DNA of 64,000 nt, taken from the NCBI GenBank assembly GCA_944321465.1, contig CALULL010000001.1:178467-242466 (forward strand), in the 5' to 3' direction. Position 1 is the stretch's first letter. Each line of letters starts with the position of its first letter. A model generated the notes under the pieces. That model was not told the DNA's origin. It worked only from the letters and a program-made list of their open reading frames with translations, and searched no databases. Positions 9,190 to 18,769 of the stretch are shown in pieces. A program made the position numbers and the translations under genes. Origin of the DNA: an uncultured Bacteroides sp. (GTDB lineage: Bacteria; Bacteroidota; Bacteroidia; Bacteroidales; Bacteroidaceae).

Positions 9190-9854
9190 TGTGCGCCTCC
9201 TTTCTCCGCGAGGTATTTCTCCAGCCCCTCGCGGCGCAGTTTGCAGGCGGGGCAGTGGCCGCAGCCGTCGCCGGGGATACCGTTGTAGCAGGTCAGCGTC
9301 CGGGTGCGTACGAGGTCAAGCACGCCCAGGCGGTCGGCCAGTGCCCATGTCTGTGCTTTGTCAAGCCACATCAGGGGGGTGTGGAGTACCATTTGCGCTT
9401 CGAGGGCGAGGTTCAGGGTGACGTTGAGCGACTTGACGAACGAGTCGCGGCAATCGGGGTATCCGCTGTAGTCAGTCTGCGACACGCCGGTGACGATGTG
9501 GCGTATGCCTTGCTCGTGTGCCCACACGGCAGCCACGCTCAGAAAGAAAAGGTTGCGCCCGGGCACGAAGGTGTTGGGCACGCCCCCGTCGGCGGGTTGC
9601 TCGGGGTCCATCGTAAGAGTGGGGTCGGTGAGGGCGTTGTGTCCCAGGGTACCTACGACGGGGAGGTCCATGACGGTGAAGTCTACGTCGGCCTGGCGTG
9701 CTATGGCGCGTGCCAGCTCCACTTCTTGTACGTGCTTCTGCCCGTAGCGGAAACTGAGGGCACGCACGTCCTTAAACTCTTGTTTCGCCCAGAAGAGACA
9801 GGTTGTGGAGTCCTGCCCTCCGCTGAAGACGACTAATGCGGTTTCGTTATACAT
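9186..9854 (-). CDS. queC: 7-cyano-7-deazaguanine synthase
   Basis: 222 residues. An ATP-dependent enzyme converting 7-carboxy-7-deazaguanine to preQ0. The PP-loop is [12 protein letters not shown] at the N-terminus. The C-terminal zinc site is visible as the cysteines in [21 protein letters not shown]. It lies between yhhQ, 53 bp upstream, and queF, with which it overlaps. queD and queE are not in this window, so the earlier steps are encoded elsewhere or preQ0 is imported. Confidence 0.96.
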   Translation of the reverse strand: MYNETALVVFSGGQDSTTCLFWAKQEFKDVRALSFRYGQKHVQEVELARAIARQADVDFTVMDLPVVGTLGHNALTDPTLTMDPEQPADGGVPNTFVPGRNLFFLSVAAVWAHEQGIRHIVTGVSQTDYSGYPDCRDSFVKSLNVTLNLALEAQMVLHTPLMWLDKAQTWALADRLGVLDLVRTRTLTCYNGIPGDGCGHCPACKLRREGLEKYLAEKGGAQ

Positions 9855-9907
9855 ATTCTATATATAGTTAGGTTTGATGTGTCATCGGGGGGGGGAGATG
9901 TGTGCGG

Positions 9908-10588
9908 TTACAGGTCGCGCACACGCCAGATGCTGTAGGAGATGCCTTCGTCGTAGGCATCCGAGCCGTCCACACGCTTGACGAGGCGCACCACGCGTAC
10001 CGTCAGGGGCAGGACAAGGACCTCATAGAGCGACTTCAGGACGACCTGCACGGCCATCATCGCAGCCAGTTCGCGCCAGCCTATCAGTCCGCCGAAGGCT
10101 ATGGGGAAGAACAGGAGCGAGTCTGCCGTCTCGCCCGCAAGGGTAGAGGCCACGGCCCGGAGGGAGAAGTGGCGGCCCCGGCTGCGCAGCTTCATGCGGC
10201 TCATCACGTAAGCGTTGAGGAACGAACCGACCAGGAATGCCGTCAGGCTGGCAGCCACGATGCGGGGTGCCATGCCGAAGACGAAGTTGAAGTGCTCCGT
10301 CCCGTCCCAGAACGGAGCGGGAGGCAGGGCGACGGCTATCAGGCCCAGTGCCACTACGAAGAAGTTCATGGCGAAGCCACTCCAGATAATGAGCCTTGCC
10401 TTGCGGAAGCCCCATACCTCGGCGATGCAGTCGTTGATGATGTAGGACACGGGAAAGACGAGCAGTCCCGCAGTGAGGGTGAGCGGTCCGAGTTGTATAA
10501 CTTTGGTTTCAAGTAGATTGGCTGCTATGAGGCAGACGTTGAAGAGAATGCCCAGCAGCATGAAGGGCAGAGATACTTGTCGGTTCAT
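9908..10588 (-). CDS. yhhQ: Queuosine precursor transporter (YhhQ/DUF165)
   Basis: 226 residues, about six membrane segments. Family signatures are LLETKVIQLGPLTLTAGLLVFPVSYIINDCIAEVWG (with the characteristic acidic DCIAEVWG) and GETADSLLFFPIAFGG. YhhQ proteins import queuosine precursors (preQ0/preQ1), and the location directly upstream of queC and queF supports that here. A consensus -7 box lies 95 bp upstream. No preQ1 riboswitch was recognised in the leader. Confidence 0.93.
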   Translation of the reverse strand: MNRQVSLPFMLLGILFNVCLIAANLLETKVIQLGPLTLTAGLLVFPVSYIINDCIAEVWGFRKARLIIWSGFAMNFFVVALGLIAVALPPAPFWDGTEHFNFVFGMAPRIVAASLTAFLVGSFLNAYVMSRMKLRSRGRHFSLRAVASTLAGETADSLLFFPIAFGGLIGWRELAAMMAVQVVLKSLYEVLVLPLTVRVVRLVKRVDGSDAYDEGISYSIWRVRDL

Positions 10589-10682
10589 GGGTTCCTGTTT
10601 TTGTACGTGGTGTTCTGGAATACACGGCCTCCTCCGTTTGCCGCCTTGCCGGTGGCAGGGGGAGAGCTGAAAAAAAGTGCCG

Positions 10683-10690
10683 CAAAGATA
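10683..10690 (-). promoter_or_regulatory. Promoter -7 box TATCTTTG for yhhQ-queC-queF
   Basis: Minus-strand TATCTTTG, about 95 bp upstream of the yhhQ ATG, in the gap between yhhQ and the upstream lipoprotein gene. Confidence 0.6.
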
Positions 10691-10720
10691 GTGCTTTTCT
10701 GCGGTATGTGCAAGGGGCGG

Positions 10721-11665
10721 CTACGGGCAGAGGCTGAAGTCGGCAGCGAGGGTGAGTTTTACGCCGCCACTTTCCACCTGTGTAAAGAAGCGGTAGCGGC
10801 CCGGGTTGCCTCCGTAGAGGTCGGGGCGCAGGCGGGCTGTCAGCTGCCGTTCGCCGCCGGGATGCACGAGATAGGCAATGTCGTGTGCCGTGCCGCCCAC
10901 GGGCATGACGTACCACTGTCCGTCCTCTTGTCGGGCAAGGGTATAGTGCTCGCCGCAGGTGAGTGTCGCGTTGCTGTGGTTACGCAGTACGAAAGTGGCG
11001 TGTTGGCTGTCTGTCGAAAAACATGGCTGTTCGGGAGTAAGGCTGATGCCCAGTGTGTCGTTCGTTCCCCGTAGGAGGCAAGGCGTGTGGCCATCGTCTC
11101 CGGTGAAGTAGAGTGCGGGCGAGTCCATCACCTGCTGGCGGAACGCCCGTCGGCGTTCGGGTGTGTTGAGCACCAGACTGACGTAGACGCGGTGTACGCC
11201 CGTTCCGAAGCCGCTTAGGTTGCCACGCACGAGGGGGTGGGACATGGCGGCACGATAGCGTTCGTGCAGCAGGTCGGCGATGGAGTCGAGAGTCTTTTGC
11301 GAGTAGGCCCTTCCCGTAGCCTGTTCCAGGCGGAAAGCTGTGCTGCCTGCGGCTTGTTCCAGCTCTTGCCGGGCTTGCAATGTGTCTCCCCGTACTTGGA
11401 AAACGAGAGTTGCTCCGTCGAAGTACATGCCTTCGAGGTAGGAAGGGCATCGGGGCTTGCCGATGAAGTCGCCTACCACGTTGGGGGCGTCTCCCCAGAG
11501 TTTGCTTAGCGTGTCGATGATGAGTAGCCCGGCTTGTTGGTCGGCGGGTGGGCGGCTGGTCGTAGTCGTATCGGCGTTTAGGACAGAGACAGGGCACTTG
11601 GGGCTGTGTGTGCAGCTGGTAGCGGTGGCCAGCAGTAGTAAGGTGAGCAGAACGGTTGGCTTCAT
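10721..11665 (-). CDS. Lipoprotein with C-terminal Big_14-like Ig domain
   Basis: 314 residues from [18 protein letters not shown], a lipoprotein signal ending at a cysteine near residue 18. An in-frame ATG 33 bp further upstream would spoil the signal. The middle (about residues 45-200) is not recognised. The C-terminal ~100 residues contain [22 protein letters not shown] and GQWYVMP, which resemble the Big_14 immunoglobulin-like domain of exported proteins. It is probably anchored to the outer or inner membrane; function unknown. Its own -7 box is at 11696. Confidence 0.75.
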   Translation of the reverse strand: MKPTVLLTLLLLATATSCTHSPKCPVSVLNADTTTTSRPPADQQAGLLIIDTLSKLWGDAPNVVGDFIGKPRCPSYLEGMYFDGATLVFQVRGDTLQARQELEQAAGSTAFRLEQATGRAYSQKTLDSIADLLHERYRAAMSHPLVRGNLSGFGTGVHRVYVSLVLNTPERRRAFRQQVMDSPALYFTGDDGHTPCLLRGTNDTLGISLTPEQPCFSTDSQHATFVLRNHSNATLTCGEHYTLARQEDGQWYVMPVGGTAHDIAYLVHPGGERQLTARLRPDLYGGNPGRYRFFTQVESGGVKLTLAADFSLCP

Positions 11666-11695
11666 TATCGTTGGTCTGTATTGGGAAGTTGGAGG

Positions 11696-11703
11696 CAAAG
11701 GTA
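11696..11703 (-). promoter_or_regulatory. Promoter -7 box TACCTTTG for the lipoprotein gene
   Basis: Minus-strand consensus box 30 bp upstream of the preferred ATG at 11665; it supports that start. Confidence 0.55.
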
Positions 11704-11835
11704 CTCATTTTGGGCAGAAGGTGTTGCGCGTCTGGGTGGAAAACGGGGAGCAATCCTGTGCCCAGGCAGTGTGTTTTTTGTGCTGTGCGGGGCAGTTATT
11801 GGGTGTCAAAAGGTATATTTATGGAAAATGTTTCG

Positions 11836-11843
11836 TACTTTTG
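11836..11843 (+). promoter_or_regulatory. Promoter -7 box TACTTTTG for lysS
   Basis: Matches TAnnTTTG. It rules out in-frame starts upstream of about 11850 and leaves ATG 11855 or 11870. Confidence 0.6.
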
Positions 11844-11869
11844 TCCCCAAATTGATGAATTATAACAAG

Positions 11870-13597
11870 ATGAACGTATTAGAACTGAGTGAACAGGAAA
11901 TCATTCGGCGCAACAGCTTGAATGAACTTCGCGCGATGGGTATCGACCCCTATCCCGCAGCCGAGTATGTAACCAATGCTTTTTCCACTGACATCAAACA
12001 GAAATTCCTTGACGGGGAGGAACCCCGACAGGTGTCGATAGCCGGGCGTATAATGAGTCGGCGCGTCATGGGAAAAGCCTCGTTCATCGAACTACAAGAC
12101 TCTAAAGGGCGTGTTCAGGTGTATATCACCCGCGACGACATCTGCCCGGACGAGAATAAGGATATGTACAACGTCGTGTTCAAGCGGTTGCTTGATTTGG
12201 GCGACTTCGTGGGCGTGGAAGGTTTCGTGTTCCGCACACAGACGGGGGAAATCAGCGTACACGCCAAGCGGCTCACGGTGTTGGCCAAGAGCCTGCGTCC
12301 GCTGCCCATCGTGAAGTACAAGGACGGCGTGGCCTACGACTCGTTCGAGGACCCTGAGTTGCGCTACCGCCAGCGGTATGTCGACCTGGTGGTGAACGAC
12401 GGGGTGAAAGAGACGTTCCTGAAGCGGGCCAAGATTATCAGCACCATGCGTGCGGTTCTGGATGAGGCCGGATACACCGAGGTGGAGACTCCCATCCTGC
12501 AATCCATTCCCGGGGGAGCCAGCGCACGACCCTTCATTACGCACCACAACTCGCTAGACATCGATCTCTACCTGCGCATCGCTACCGAACTTTACCTGAA
12601 GCGGCTCATCGTGGGTGGCTTCGAGGGCGTTTACGAGATAGGAAAGAACTTCCGAAACGAGGGTATGGACAAGAATCACAACCCGGAGTTCACCTGCATG
12701 GAATTGTATGTGCAGTACAAAGACTACAACTGGATGATGGGCTTTACCGAACGATTGCTGGAACGCATCTGTATTGCCGTCAACGGCAGCCCGGAGACCG
12801 TCATCGATGGCAAGACCATCAGCTTCAAAGCCCCCTACCGCCGTTTGCCCATCCTCGAGGCCATCAAGGAAAAGACAGGTTACGACTTGGAAGGCAAGAC
12901 GGAGGACGAGATACGAACCATCTGCAAGGAACTGAAGATGGAGATAGACGACACTATGGGAAAGGGCAAGCTCATCGACGAGATATTCGGCGAGTTCTGC
13001 GAAGGAACTTTCGTGCAGCCTACGTTCATTACCGACTATCCGGTGGAGATGTCGCCCCTCACCAAAATGCACCGCAGCAAGCCCGGTCTGACCGAACGTT
13101 TTGAACTGATGGTGAATGGCAAGGAACTGGCCAATGCCTACAGCGAGCTGAACGATCCCTTGGACCAGGAAGAACGCTTCAAGGAACAGTTGCGGCTGAG
13201 CGAGAAGGGTGACGACGAAGCCATGTTCATCGACCAGGACTTCCTGAAGGCATTGCAATACGGAATGCCGCCCACGTCGGGCATTGGTATCGGTATTGAC
13301 CGCCTTGCGATGCTGATGACAGGTAAGCCCTTTATACAGGAAGTACTCTTCTTCCCGCAAATGCGTCCCGAGAAGGTTGCTCCCAAAGATGCCCCGGCCA
13401 AGTATGCCGCTTTGGGCGTGCCCGTGGAATGGGTACCTGTGCTCCAGAAGGCGGGCTACATGCAGGTCTCCGATATGAAGGAAGTCAATCCTCAGAAGGT
13501 ACACATGGACATCTGCGGCCTGAACAAGAAATACAAACTCGAACTGAAGAACCCCACTGTGGACGAAGTAGCCGCATGGATAAGCAAGATAGACTGA
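11870..13597 (+). CDS. lysS: Lysine--tRNA ligase
   Basis: 575 residues from [10 protein letters not shown]; the in-frame ATG at 11855 is the only plausible alternative. Class II synthetase charging tRNA-Lys with lysine and ATP. An N-terminal OB-fold anticodon domain (residues ~55-150) precedes the catalytic domain, with motif 2 in [18 protein letters not shown] and motif 3 in [15 protein letters not shown]. The ~70-residue tail after motif 3 ends in a helical region and is usual in Bacteroidales LysS. It is followed 13 bp later by gpsA. Confidence 0.95.
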   Translation: MNVLELSEQEIIRRNSLNELRAMGIDPYPAAEYVTNAFSTDIKQKFLDGEEPRQVSIAGRIMSRRVMGKASFIELQDSKGRVQVYITRDDICPDENKDMYNVVFKRLLDLGDFVGVEGFVFRTQTGEISVHAKRLTVLAKSLRPLPIVKYKDGVAYDSFEDPELRYRQRYVDLVVNDGVKETFLKRAKIISTMRAVLDEAGYTEVETPILQSIPGGASARPFITHHNSLDIDLYLRIATELYLKRLIVGGFEGVYEIGKNFRNEGMDKNHNPEFTCMELYVQYKDYNWMMGFTERLLERICIAVNGSPETVIDGKTISFKAPYRRLPILEAIKEKTGYDLEGKTEDEIRTICKELKMEIDDTMGKGKLIDEIFGEFCEGTFVQPTFITDYPVEMSPLTKMHRSKPGLTERFELMVNGKELANAYSELNDPLDQEERFKEQLRLSEKGDDEAMFIDQDFLKALQYGMPPTSGIGIGIDRLAMLMTGKPFIQEVLFFPQMRPEKVAPKDAPAKYAALGVPVEWVPVLQKAGYMQVSDMKEVNPQKVHMDICGLNKKYKLELKNPTVDEVAAWISKID

Positions 13598-13610
13598 GCA
13601 CGACACGAGG

Positions 13611-14606
13611 ATGAAACTACCCGGTAAGATAGCCATAATGGGCGGAGGAAGCTGGGCCACGGCAATAGCCAAGATGGTGCTGGTCCAGGAAGAGACGATA
13701 AACTGGTACATGCGGCGCGATGACCGCATAGCCGACTTTAAGCGTCTGGGACACAACCCGGCCTACCTGACGGGGGTGAAGTTCGATGTCAAGCGCATTA
13801 ATTTCAGCTCGAACATCAACGAGATAGTCCGCCAGTCGGACACGCTGATTTTCGTTACCCCCTCCCCCTATCTGAAGTCGCACCTCAAGAAACTGAAGAC
13901 ACGGATAAGGGACAAGTTTATCATTACCGCCATAAAGGGCATCGTGCCGGACGATAACCTCATCGTGTCGGAGTACTTCACTTCGGAGTACGGTGTGCCC
14001 CGCGAGAACATAGCCGTGCTGGCAGGCCCGTGCCACGCCGAGGAGGTGGCTTTGGAACGCCTCTCCTACCTCACGGTGGCCTGCCCCGATACGGACAAGG
14101 CGTGTATCGTAGCCCGTAAGTTGGGCAATTCCTACATCAAGACATCGGTAAGCAACGACGTGGTAGGCATCGAGTACAGTTCGGTGCTGAAGAACGTCTA
14201 TGCCATAGCTGCAGGCATTTGCAGCGGTCTGAAGTACGGAGACAACTTCCAGGCTGTCCTGGTGTCCAACGCCATACAGGAGATGTACCGCTTCTTGCAG
14301 ACTGTGCATCCGCTGGACCGCAACGTGGAAGAGTCGGCCTACCTGGGCGACTTGCTGGTGACGTGCTACTCCAACTTCAGCCGCAACCGCACTTTTGGCA
14401 CCATGATAGGGAAGGGATATTCGGTGAAGAGCGCACAGATAGAGATGGAGATGATTGCCGAGGGCTATTATGGCACCAAGTGCATTAAGGAGATAAACAG
14501 GCACTATCATGTCAACATGCCGATAGCCGATGCCGTGTACAACATCCTCTATGAGCGCATTTCCCCCAATATAGAGATAAAACTGCTGACAGACTCCTTC
14601 CGGTAG
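13611..14606 (+). CDS. gpsA: Glycerol-3-phosphate dehydrogenase [NAD(P)+]
   Basis: 331 residues. It reduces dihydroxyacetone phosphate to sn-glycerol-3-phosphate for phospholipid synthesis. The N-terminal nucleotide-binding loop is [25 protein letters not shown] is the substrate-side loop, and the catalytic lysine is in [13 protein letters not shown]. The C-terminal domain has [10 protein letters not shown]. Tightly linked to lysS (13 bp) and followed by pgi (68 bp). Confidence 0.95.
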   Translation: MKLPGKIAIMGGGSWATAIAKMVLVQEETINWYMRRDDRIADFKRLGHNPAYLTGVKFDVKRINFSSNINEIVRQSDTLIFVTPSPYLKSHLKKLKTRIRDKFIITAIKGIVPDDNLIVSEYFTSEYGVPRENIAVLAGPCHAEEVALERLSYLTVACPDTDKACIVARKLGNSYIKTSVSNDVVGIEYSSVLKNVYAIAAGICSGLKYGDNFQAVLVSNAIQEMYRFLQTVHPLDRNVEESAYLGDLLVTCYSNFSRNRTFGTMIGKGYSVKSAQIEMEMIAEGYYGTKCIKEINRHYHVNMPIADAVYNILYERISPNIEIKLLTDSFR

Positions 14607-14674
14607 CCGGAGGAGAAGACGGGAGGATGGCCGAGGCAGAATAAAACGAGACAGGACTTTAAAACACAAATATC

Positions 14675-16012
14675 ATGATCGGATTAAACATTGAGAAAAC
14701 TTTGGGATTTATCTCCAAAGAAGATGTATTGGCCTACGAACCCGCAGTGAAGGCTGCACAAGAAGCCTTGGAGCAGGGAACAGGCAAAGGTAACGATTTC
14801 CTTGGTTGGCTGCACTTGCCTTCTTCCATCAGCAAGGAACACCTGGACGAGCTGAAAGCTGCCGCACAAGTCTTGCGCGAGAATTGCGAGGTAGTTGTAG
14901 TGGCCGGCATCGGAGGCAGCTATCTGGGCGCACGTGCTGTCATCGAGGCACTGTCCAACAGCTTTGCCTGGTTGGTTGAGAAGAAGACTTCCCCCGTCAT
15001 CCTCTTTGCCGGGCATAACATCGGCGAAGACTACCTGTACGAACTCACCGGCTATCTGAAAGACAAGAAGTTCGGAGTAATCAACATTTCCAAGTCGGGC
15101 ACTACGACCGAGACGGCACTTGCCTTCCGCCTCCTCAAGGAGCAGTGCGAACGCCAGCGGGGCAAGGAAATGGCCCGCAAGGTGATTGTCGCTGTCACCG
15201 ATGCCAGGAAGGGGGCAGCCCGCGTGATGGCCGACAAGGAAGGCTACACGTCCTTCATCATCCCCGACAACGTGGGCGGACGCTTCTCCGTGCTCACCCC
15301 CGTGGGCCTGTTGCCCATTGCCGTGGCCGGGTTTGACATAGACAAGCTTGTGGCCGGTGCCGTTGCTGCCGAGAAAGCCTGCGGAGCCGACGTGCCCTTT
15401 GCCGAGAACCCTGCCGCCCTGTATGCCGCTACACGCAACGAGCTTTACAAGAAGGGCAAGAAGATAGAGATACTGGCCAACTTCAACCCCAAGCTGCACT
15501 ATGTAGGCGAGTGGTGGAAGCAACTCTACGGCGAGTCGGAGGGCAAGGAGCACAAGGGCATCTTCCCCGCCGCCACCGATTTCTCCACCGACCTGCACTC
15601 TATGGGCCAGTGGATACAGGACGGCGAGCGTACCATCTACGAGACGGTAATCTCCGTTGAGAACCCCAACCACAGTCTGTCGGTTCCCACCGATGCCGAG
15701 AACCTGGACGGTCTGAACTATCTGGCCGGTAAGCGTGTGGACGAGGTGAACAAGATGGCCGAACTGGGCACTCAGCTGGCTCACGTTGACGGCGGCGTGC
15801 CAAACATCCGCGTGTCTATTCCCGCGCTTGATGAGGAAAGCATCGGCGGCCTGCTCTATTTCTTCGAGAAGGCTTGCGGGATAAGCGGCTATCTGCTGGG
15901 TGTCAACCCCTTCAACCAGCCCGGTGTGGAGGCCTATAAAAAGAACATGTTTGCCCTGCTCAACAAGCCCGGCTACGAAGAAGAATCCAAAGCCATACGC
16001 GCCAGACTGTAA
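14675..16012 (+). CDS. pgi: Glucose-6-phosphate isomerase
   Basis: 445 residues, the short form also found in Firmicutes. It interconverts glucose-6-phosphate and fructose-6-phosphate. Two SIS domains are visible: [16 protein letters not shown] with [15 protein letters not shown], and the C-terminal [16 protein letters not shown] that carries the catalytic lysine. It closes the lysS-gpsA-pgi run and is followed by a strong terminator. Confidence 0.96.
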   Translation: MIGLNIEKTLGFISKEDVLAYEPAVKAAQEALEQGTGKGNDFLGWLHLPSSISKEHLDELKAAAQVLRENCEVVVVAGIGGSYLGARAVIEALSNSFAWLVEKKTSPVILFAGHNIGEDYLYELTGYLKDKKFGVINISKSGTTTETALAFRLLKEQCERQRGKEMARKVIVAVTDARKGAARVMADKEGYTSFIIPDNVGGRFSVLTPVGLLPIAVAGFDIDKLVAGAVAAEKACGADVPFAENPAALYAATRNELYKKGKKIEILANFNPKLHYVGEWWKQLYGESEGKEHKGIFPAATDFSTDLHSMGQWIQDGERTIYETVISVENPNHSLSVPTDAENLDGLNYLAGKRVDEVNKMAELGTQLAHVDGGVPNIRVSIPALDEESIGGLLYFFEKACGISGYLLGVNPFNQPGVEAYKKNMFALLNKPGYEEESKAIRARL

Positions 16013-16051
16013 AGCCGTAGACGCGATGTCGCATTTCCTATAGAAGCAGAA

Positions 16052-16094
16052 GCCAGACAGGAGCCTTTCGGGGGCTGCTGCCTGGCTTTTCTTC
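16052..16094 (+). terminator. Intrinsic terminator after pgi
   Basis: Inverted repeat GCCAGaCAGGAGCC / GGCTgCTGcCTGGC around a TTTCGG loop, followed by TTTTCTTC. The stem is G+C rich with small bulges. Confidence 0.75.
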
Positions 16095-16122
16095 ACCCTA
16101 TTGTAAACAAGTAAAGAAGAAG

Positions 16123-16911
16123 ATGTTTGAGACAGAAATAGCCAATTACCTGAACCGAAGCGGGCGCGACGGGATAGACCTGAAAGCCGTGCTTTTTGAC
16201 ATGGACGGGGTGCTGTTCGACTCCATGCCCTACCACGCAGCCTCTTGGCACGCCGTGATGGAGCGTCACGGCCTGCACCTCAGCCGTGAGGAAGCCTACT
16301 TGCACGAGGGACGTACCGGCGCGTCGACCATCAACATTGTCTATCGCCGCCAGTACGGGACCGAGGCTCCGGTCGACCTCATCGACGAAATCTATGGAGA
16401 GAAGACGCGCGAGTTCTCCACCTATCCCGAGCCCGACCCCATGCCCGGTGCCGACCGCTTGCTTGCCTCTGTCGTGTCCGACGGGCTTGTGCCGGTGCTG
16501 GTCACGGGGTCGGGGCAGCGCACGCTGTTGCAGCGTCTTTCCCTGGCCTACCCCGGTGTGTTCCAACCCCGCTACATGGTGACGGCTTTCGACGTGAAGC
16601 ACGGCAAGCCCGACCCTGAACCCTATCTGATGGGGTTGCGGAAGGCCGGTGTGCAGCCCGGTGAGGCCGTGGTGGTAGAGAATGCCCCCATCGGTGTTCG
16701 GGCTGGTGTGGCTGCCGGTGTCTTCACCATAGCCGTGAACACCGGGCCGCTCGACGCGCAGGTGCTCTATGATGCCGGTGCCGACTTGCTGTTTCCCTCT
16801 ATGTCGGCACTTGCCGATGCTTGGAGCGAGTTGCGGCGTGCGTTGTCGGCTGTTCGGGGGCGGGGAGGTGACTTTCCGCCGAGTGGAGGGTACGGGCGGT
16901 CGGAGGCTTAG
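16123..16911 (+). CDS. HAD-superfamily hydrolase, beta-phosphoglucomutase-like
   Basis: 262 residues. The nucleophile motif is VLFDMDGVLFDSMPYH (first Asp near residue 26), motif II is VTGSG, and motif III/IV are HGKPDPEPYL and VVENAPIGVRAG. The helical cap between motifs I and II is that of class IA phosphatases and phosphomutases. The substrate is probably a phosphosugar, but the specific one is not assignable. The last ~25 residues (RGRGGDFPPSGG) are low-complexity. The gene starts 28 bp after the pgi terminator and ends 34 bp before lipB. Confidence 0.88.
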   Translation: MFETEIANYLNRSGRDGIDLKAVLFDMDGVLFDSMPYHAASWHAVMERHGLHLSREEAYLHEGRTGASTINIVYRRQYGTEAPVDLIDEIYGEKTREFSTYPEPDPMPGADRLLASVVSDGLVPVLVTGSGQRTLLQRLSLAYPGVFQPRYMVTAFDVKHGKPDPEPYLMGLRKAGVQPGEAVVVENAPIGVRAGVAAGVFTIAVNTGPLDAQVLYDAGADLLFPSMSALADAWSELRRALSAVRGRGGDFPPSGGYGRSEA

Positions 16912-16945
16912 GCATCTTTGTTCAAGAAGAATTGTATGTAACTGT

Positions 16946-17611
16946 ATGAAACTGGAAGTTATCGATTGGAAAGAAATTCCCTACGCCGAAGCCTGGCAAC
17001 GGCAGACGGAGTGGTTTGACGAGCTGGTGGCGGCCAAACTGGAGGGTAGGGACTACGTGAACCGCGTCATTTTCTGCGAACACCCCCACGTCTACACGCT
17101 GGGGCGGAGCGGGAAAGACACTAACATGTTGCTCAGCGAGGAGCAGCTGCATCGGCTGGGCGCCACGCTGTACCACATAGACCGTGGGGGAGACATTACC
17201 TACCACGGGCCGGGGCAGCAGGTGTGCTACCCGATAATCAATCTGGAGGATTTTGGCTTGGGGCTGAAGGAGTACGTGCACGTGCTTGAAGAGGCGGTGA
17301 TACGCCTGTGCGCCGCCTACGGGATACAGGCCGGGAGAGTGGACAAGGCCACCGGAGTGTGGCTCGATGGCGACACGGCCCGTGCCCGCAAGATTTGCGC
17401 CATAGGTGTGCGCAGCAGCCACTACGTCACGATGCACGGCTTGGCCCTGAACGTGAATACCGACCTGCGCTACTTCAGCTACATCAACCCCTGCGGCTTT
17501 GTGGACAAGGGGGTGACTTCGCTGCAAAAGGAACTGGGGCGCGAGGTGCCCCTTGCCGAGGTGAGGCAGCGGCTCGAAGCCGAGCTGCGCGGCCTGCTGG
17601 GCAACGCCTGA
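16946..17611 (+). CDS. lipB: Octanoyltransferase LipB
   Basis: 221 residues from MKLEVIDWKEI; longer in-frame starts run back into the HAD gene and lack homology. It transfers octanoate from octanoyl-ACP to lipoyl domains. The family motif RGGDITYHGPGQ is intact, as are the catalytic lysine in ARKICAIGVRSS and the acyl-enzyme cysteine in NPCGFVDKG. Directly downstream are ~75 bp of unassigned sequence and then a MITE-like element. Confidence 0.95.
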   Translation: MKLEVIDWKEIPYAEAWQRQTEWFDELVAAKLEGRDYVNRVIFCEHPHVYTLGRSGKDTNMLLSEEQLHRLGATLYHIDRGGDITYHGPGQQVCYPIINLEDFGLGLKEYVHVLEEAVIRLCAAYGIQAGRVDKATGVWLDGDTARARKICAIGVRSSHYVTMHGLALNVNTDLRYFSYINPCGFVDKGVTSLQKELGREVPLAEVRQRLEAELRGLLGNA

Positions 17612-17689
17612 TGGTGCTGGCGGCCAGAGCGGTGCGTGTGCGGCGGTCGGAAGTCCGCAGCGCAGCCCTCTGGCCGCCAGTCTGTTTAC

Positions 17690-17882
17690 CCCAAATCGGC
17701 CATTAGAGTCCAAGCCGATTTCGTCCTGCTGCCGTGCAGATTGTCCGCCACCTTTGCCGAAGGCGTAGCGGGCTACGCCGAGACAAAGCGGCAGACAAGA
17801 TGCCGACAGCAGGACGAAAGGGCTTGGAAAACCGAAGAAAGACAACCAAACCCCAAGTCGGTGGTCTAATGACCGATTTAGG
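17690..17882 (+). mobile_element. MITE-like palindromic element, copy 2, TSD TTTAC
   Basis: 193 bp, starting CCCAAATCGGCCATTAG and ending CTAATGACCGATTTAGG, flanked by the direct repeat TTTAC (17685-17689 and 17883-17887). It is internally palindromic: TTTCGTCCTGCTG pairs with CAGCAGGACGAAA, and the centre is GGCGTAGCGGGCTACGCC. No gene. It sits between convergent lipB and the flavin reductase gene, and the right-hand TTTAC contains the reductase stop codon. Confidence 0.92.
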
Positions 17883-17883
17883 T

Positions 17884-18444
17884 TTACTTCAGCCGCTTGC
17901 CGTCGGCGAAGGCGTTGCCTACTTTCTCGCCCACCTTCAAGTACTCGTTGTTGAACGGGTCGAAGATGATGGGTGCCACCTTGGCTGCATCCACACGGCC
18001 CGCCTCGTCGAGCGCCCGTTCGTCCACACTGACGTTGACGATTTCGCCCCGCAGGATGCACGTCTGCTCGTCGTAGTCCTTCAGCTTGCATTCGACGGCC
18101 ACCGCCAGTTCGTCGATGAGCGGTGCGTCGACAAATGCCGACCGCGTGGCGTGGAAGCCGGCACGGGCAAATTTGTCGGGCACGCGGTTTCCCGACACCA
18201 GGCCCACGTAGTCGCAGGCCGTGACGTGTGCTGCGTCAGCCATGCTGATGGTAAAGGCCCGCGTGCGCAGGATGTTCTTCACCGTCTTGTGCCCGGCACT
18301 GAGACACAGGCTTATTTCGTTCGTTTCGCTGATGCCGCCCCAGGCTGCGTTCATGGCGTCGGGGGTGCCGTCTTCGTTGTAGGTGGCTATGATGAAGACG
18401 GGTTGCGGATAGGTGAGGGGCTTGGCCCCGAAATTCTTTCTCAT
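17884..18444 (-). CDS. Flavin reductase family protein
   Basis: 186 residues, FMN-binding split-barrel fold. The N-terminus YPQPVFIIATYNEDGTPDAMN and GGISETNEISLCLS match the flavin-binding face of flavin reductase-like proteins. Such proteins supply reduced FMN or bind FMN as an oxidoreductase; the partner is unknown. The last codon abuts the MITE-like element, whose target duplication includes the stop codon. A near-consensus -7 box (TATCTTTA, minus, 18475-18482) lies upstream. Confidence 0.85.
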   Translation of the reverse strand: MRKNFGAKPLTYPQPVFIIATYNEDGTPDAMNAAWGGISETNEISLCLSAGHKTVKNILRTRAFTISMADAAHVTACDYVGLVSGNRVPDKFARAGFHATRSAFVDAPLIDELAVAVECKLKDYDEQTCILRGEIVNVSVDERALDEAGRVDAAKVAPIIFDPFNNEYLKVGEKVGNAFADGKRLK

Positions 18445-18556
18445 GATTTCTTGTAGTTTGATTGTTTGCGGGCGTAAAGATAGGTATGTCGGGCGGGACG
18501 TGCGCTACCCAAATTACAGAATGTGCCGCGCCGAGACGTTTCGGCCTGTTTCCTGC

Positions 18557-18644
18557 CACAGGTCTGCCCTCACGGCAGCGCAGGTCTGCTCCCTTTGGGG
18601 CACAGGTCTGCCCGCCTGGTGGCACAGGTGTGTTCCTCCGGCGG
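18557..18644. repeat. 22-bp tandem array (CAMAGGTSTGC type), locus 1
   Basis: Four contiguous units at 18557, 18579, 18601 and 18623, each exactly 22 bp. Each begins CACAGGTCTGC or a close variant and ends in GG or AG. No spacers. The array ends 73 bp before the -7 box of the DMT exporter gene. Confidence 0.92.
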
Positions 18645-18717
18645 GTATGGACGGCCCGGAGCGTGCGCGTGCTGAAATAAATGGCGGGCCAAGGAGACAA
18701 CGGAGGCAAATAAGCCC

Positions 18718-18725
18718 TATCTTTG
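18718..18725 (+). promoter_or_regulatory. Promoter -7 box TATCTTTG for the DMT exporter
   Basis: Consensus box 44 bp before the ATG at 18770 and 73 bp after the 22-bp array. Confidence 0.65.
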
Positions 18726-18769
18726 CAGCCGCTTTCCGAAGGCGTGAACCGATAATTATCTGTAAGTAT

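Noticed and set aside
10589-10720. preQ1 riboswitch ahead of yhhQ-queC-queF
   Set aside because: The leader shows the promoter box but no recognisable preQ1 aptamer pseudoknot.
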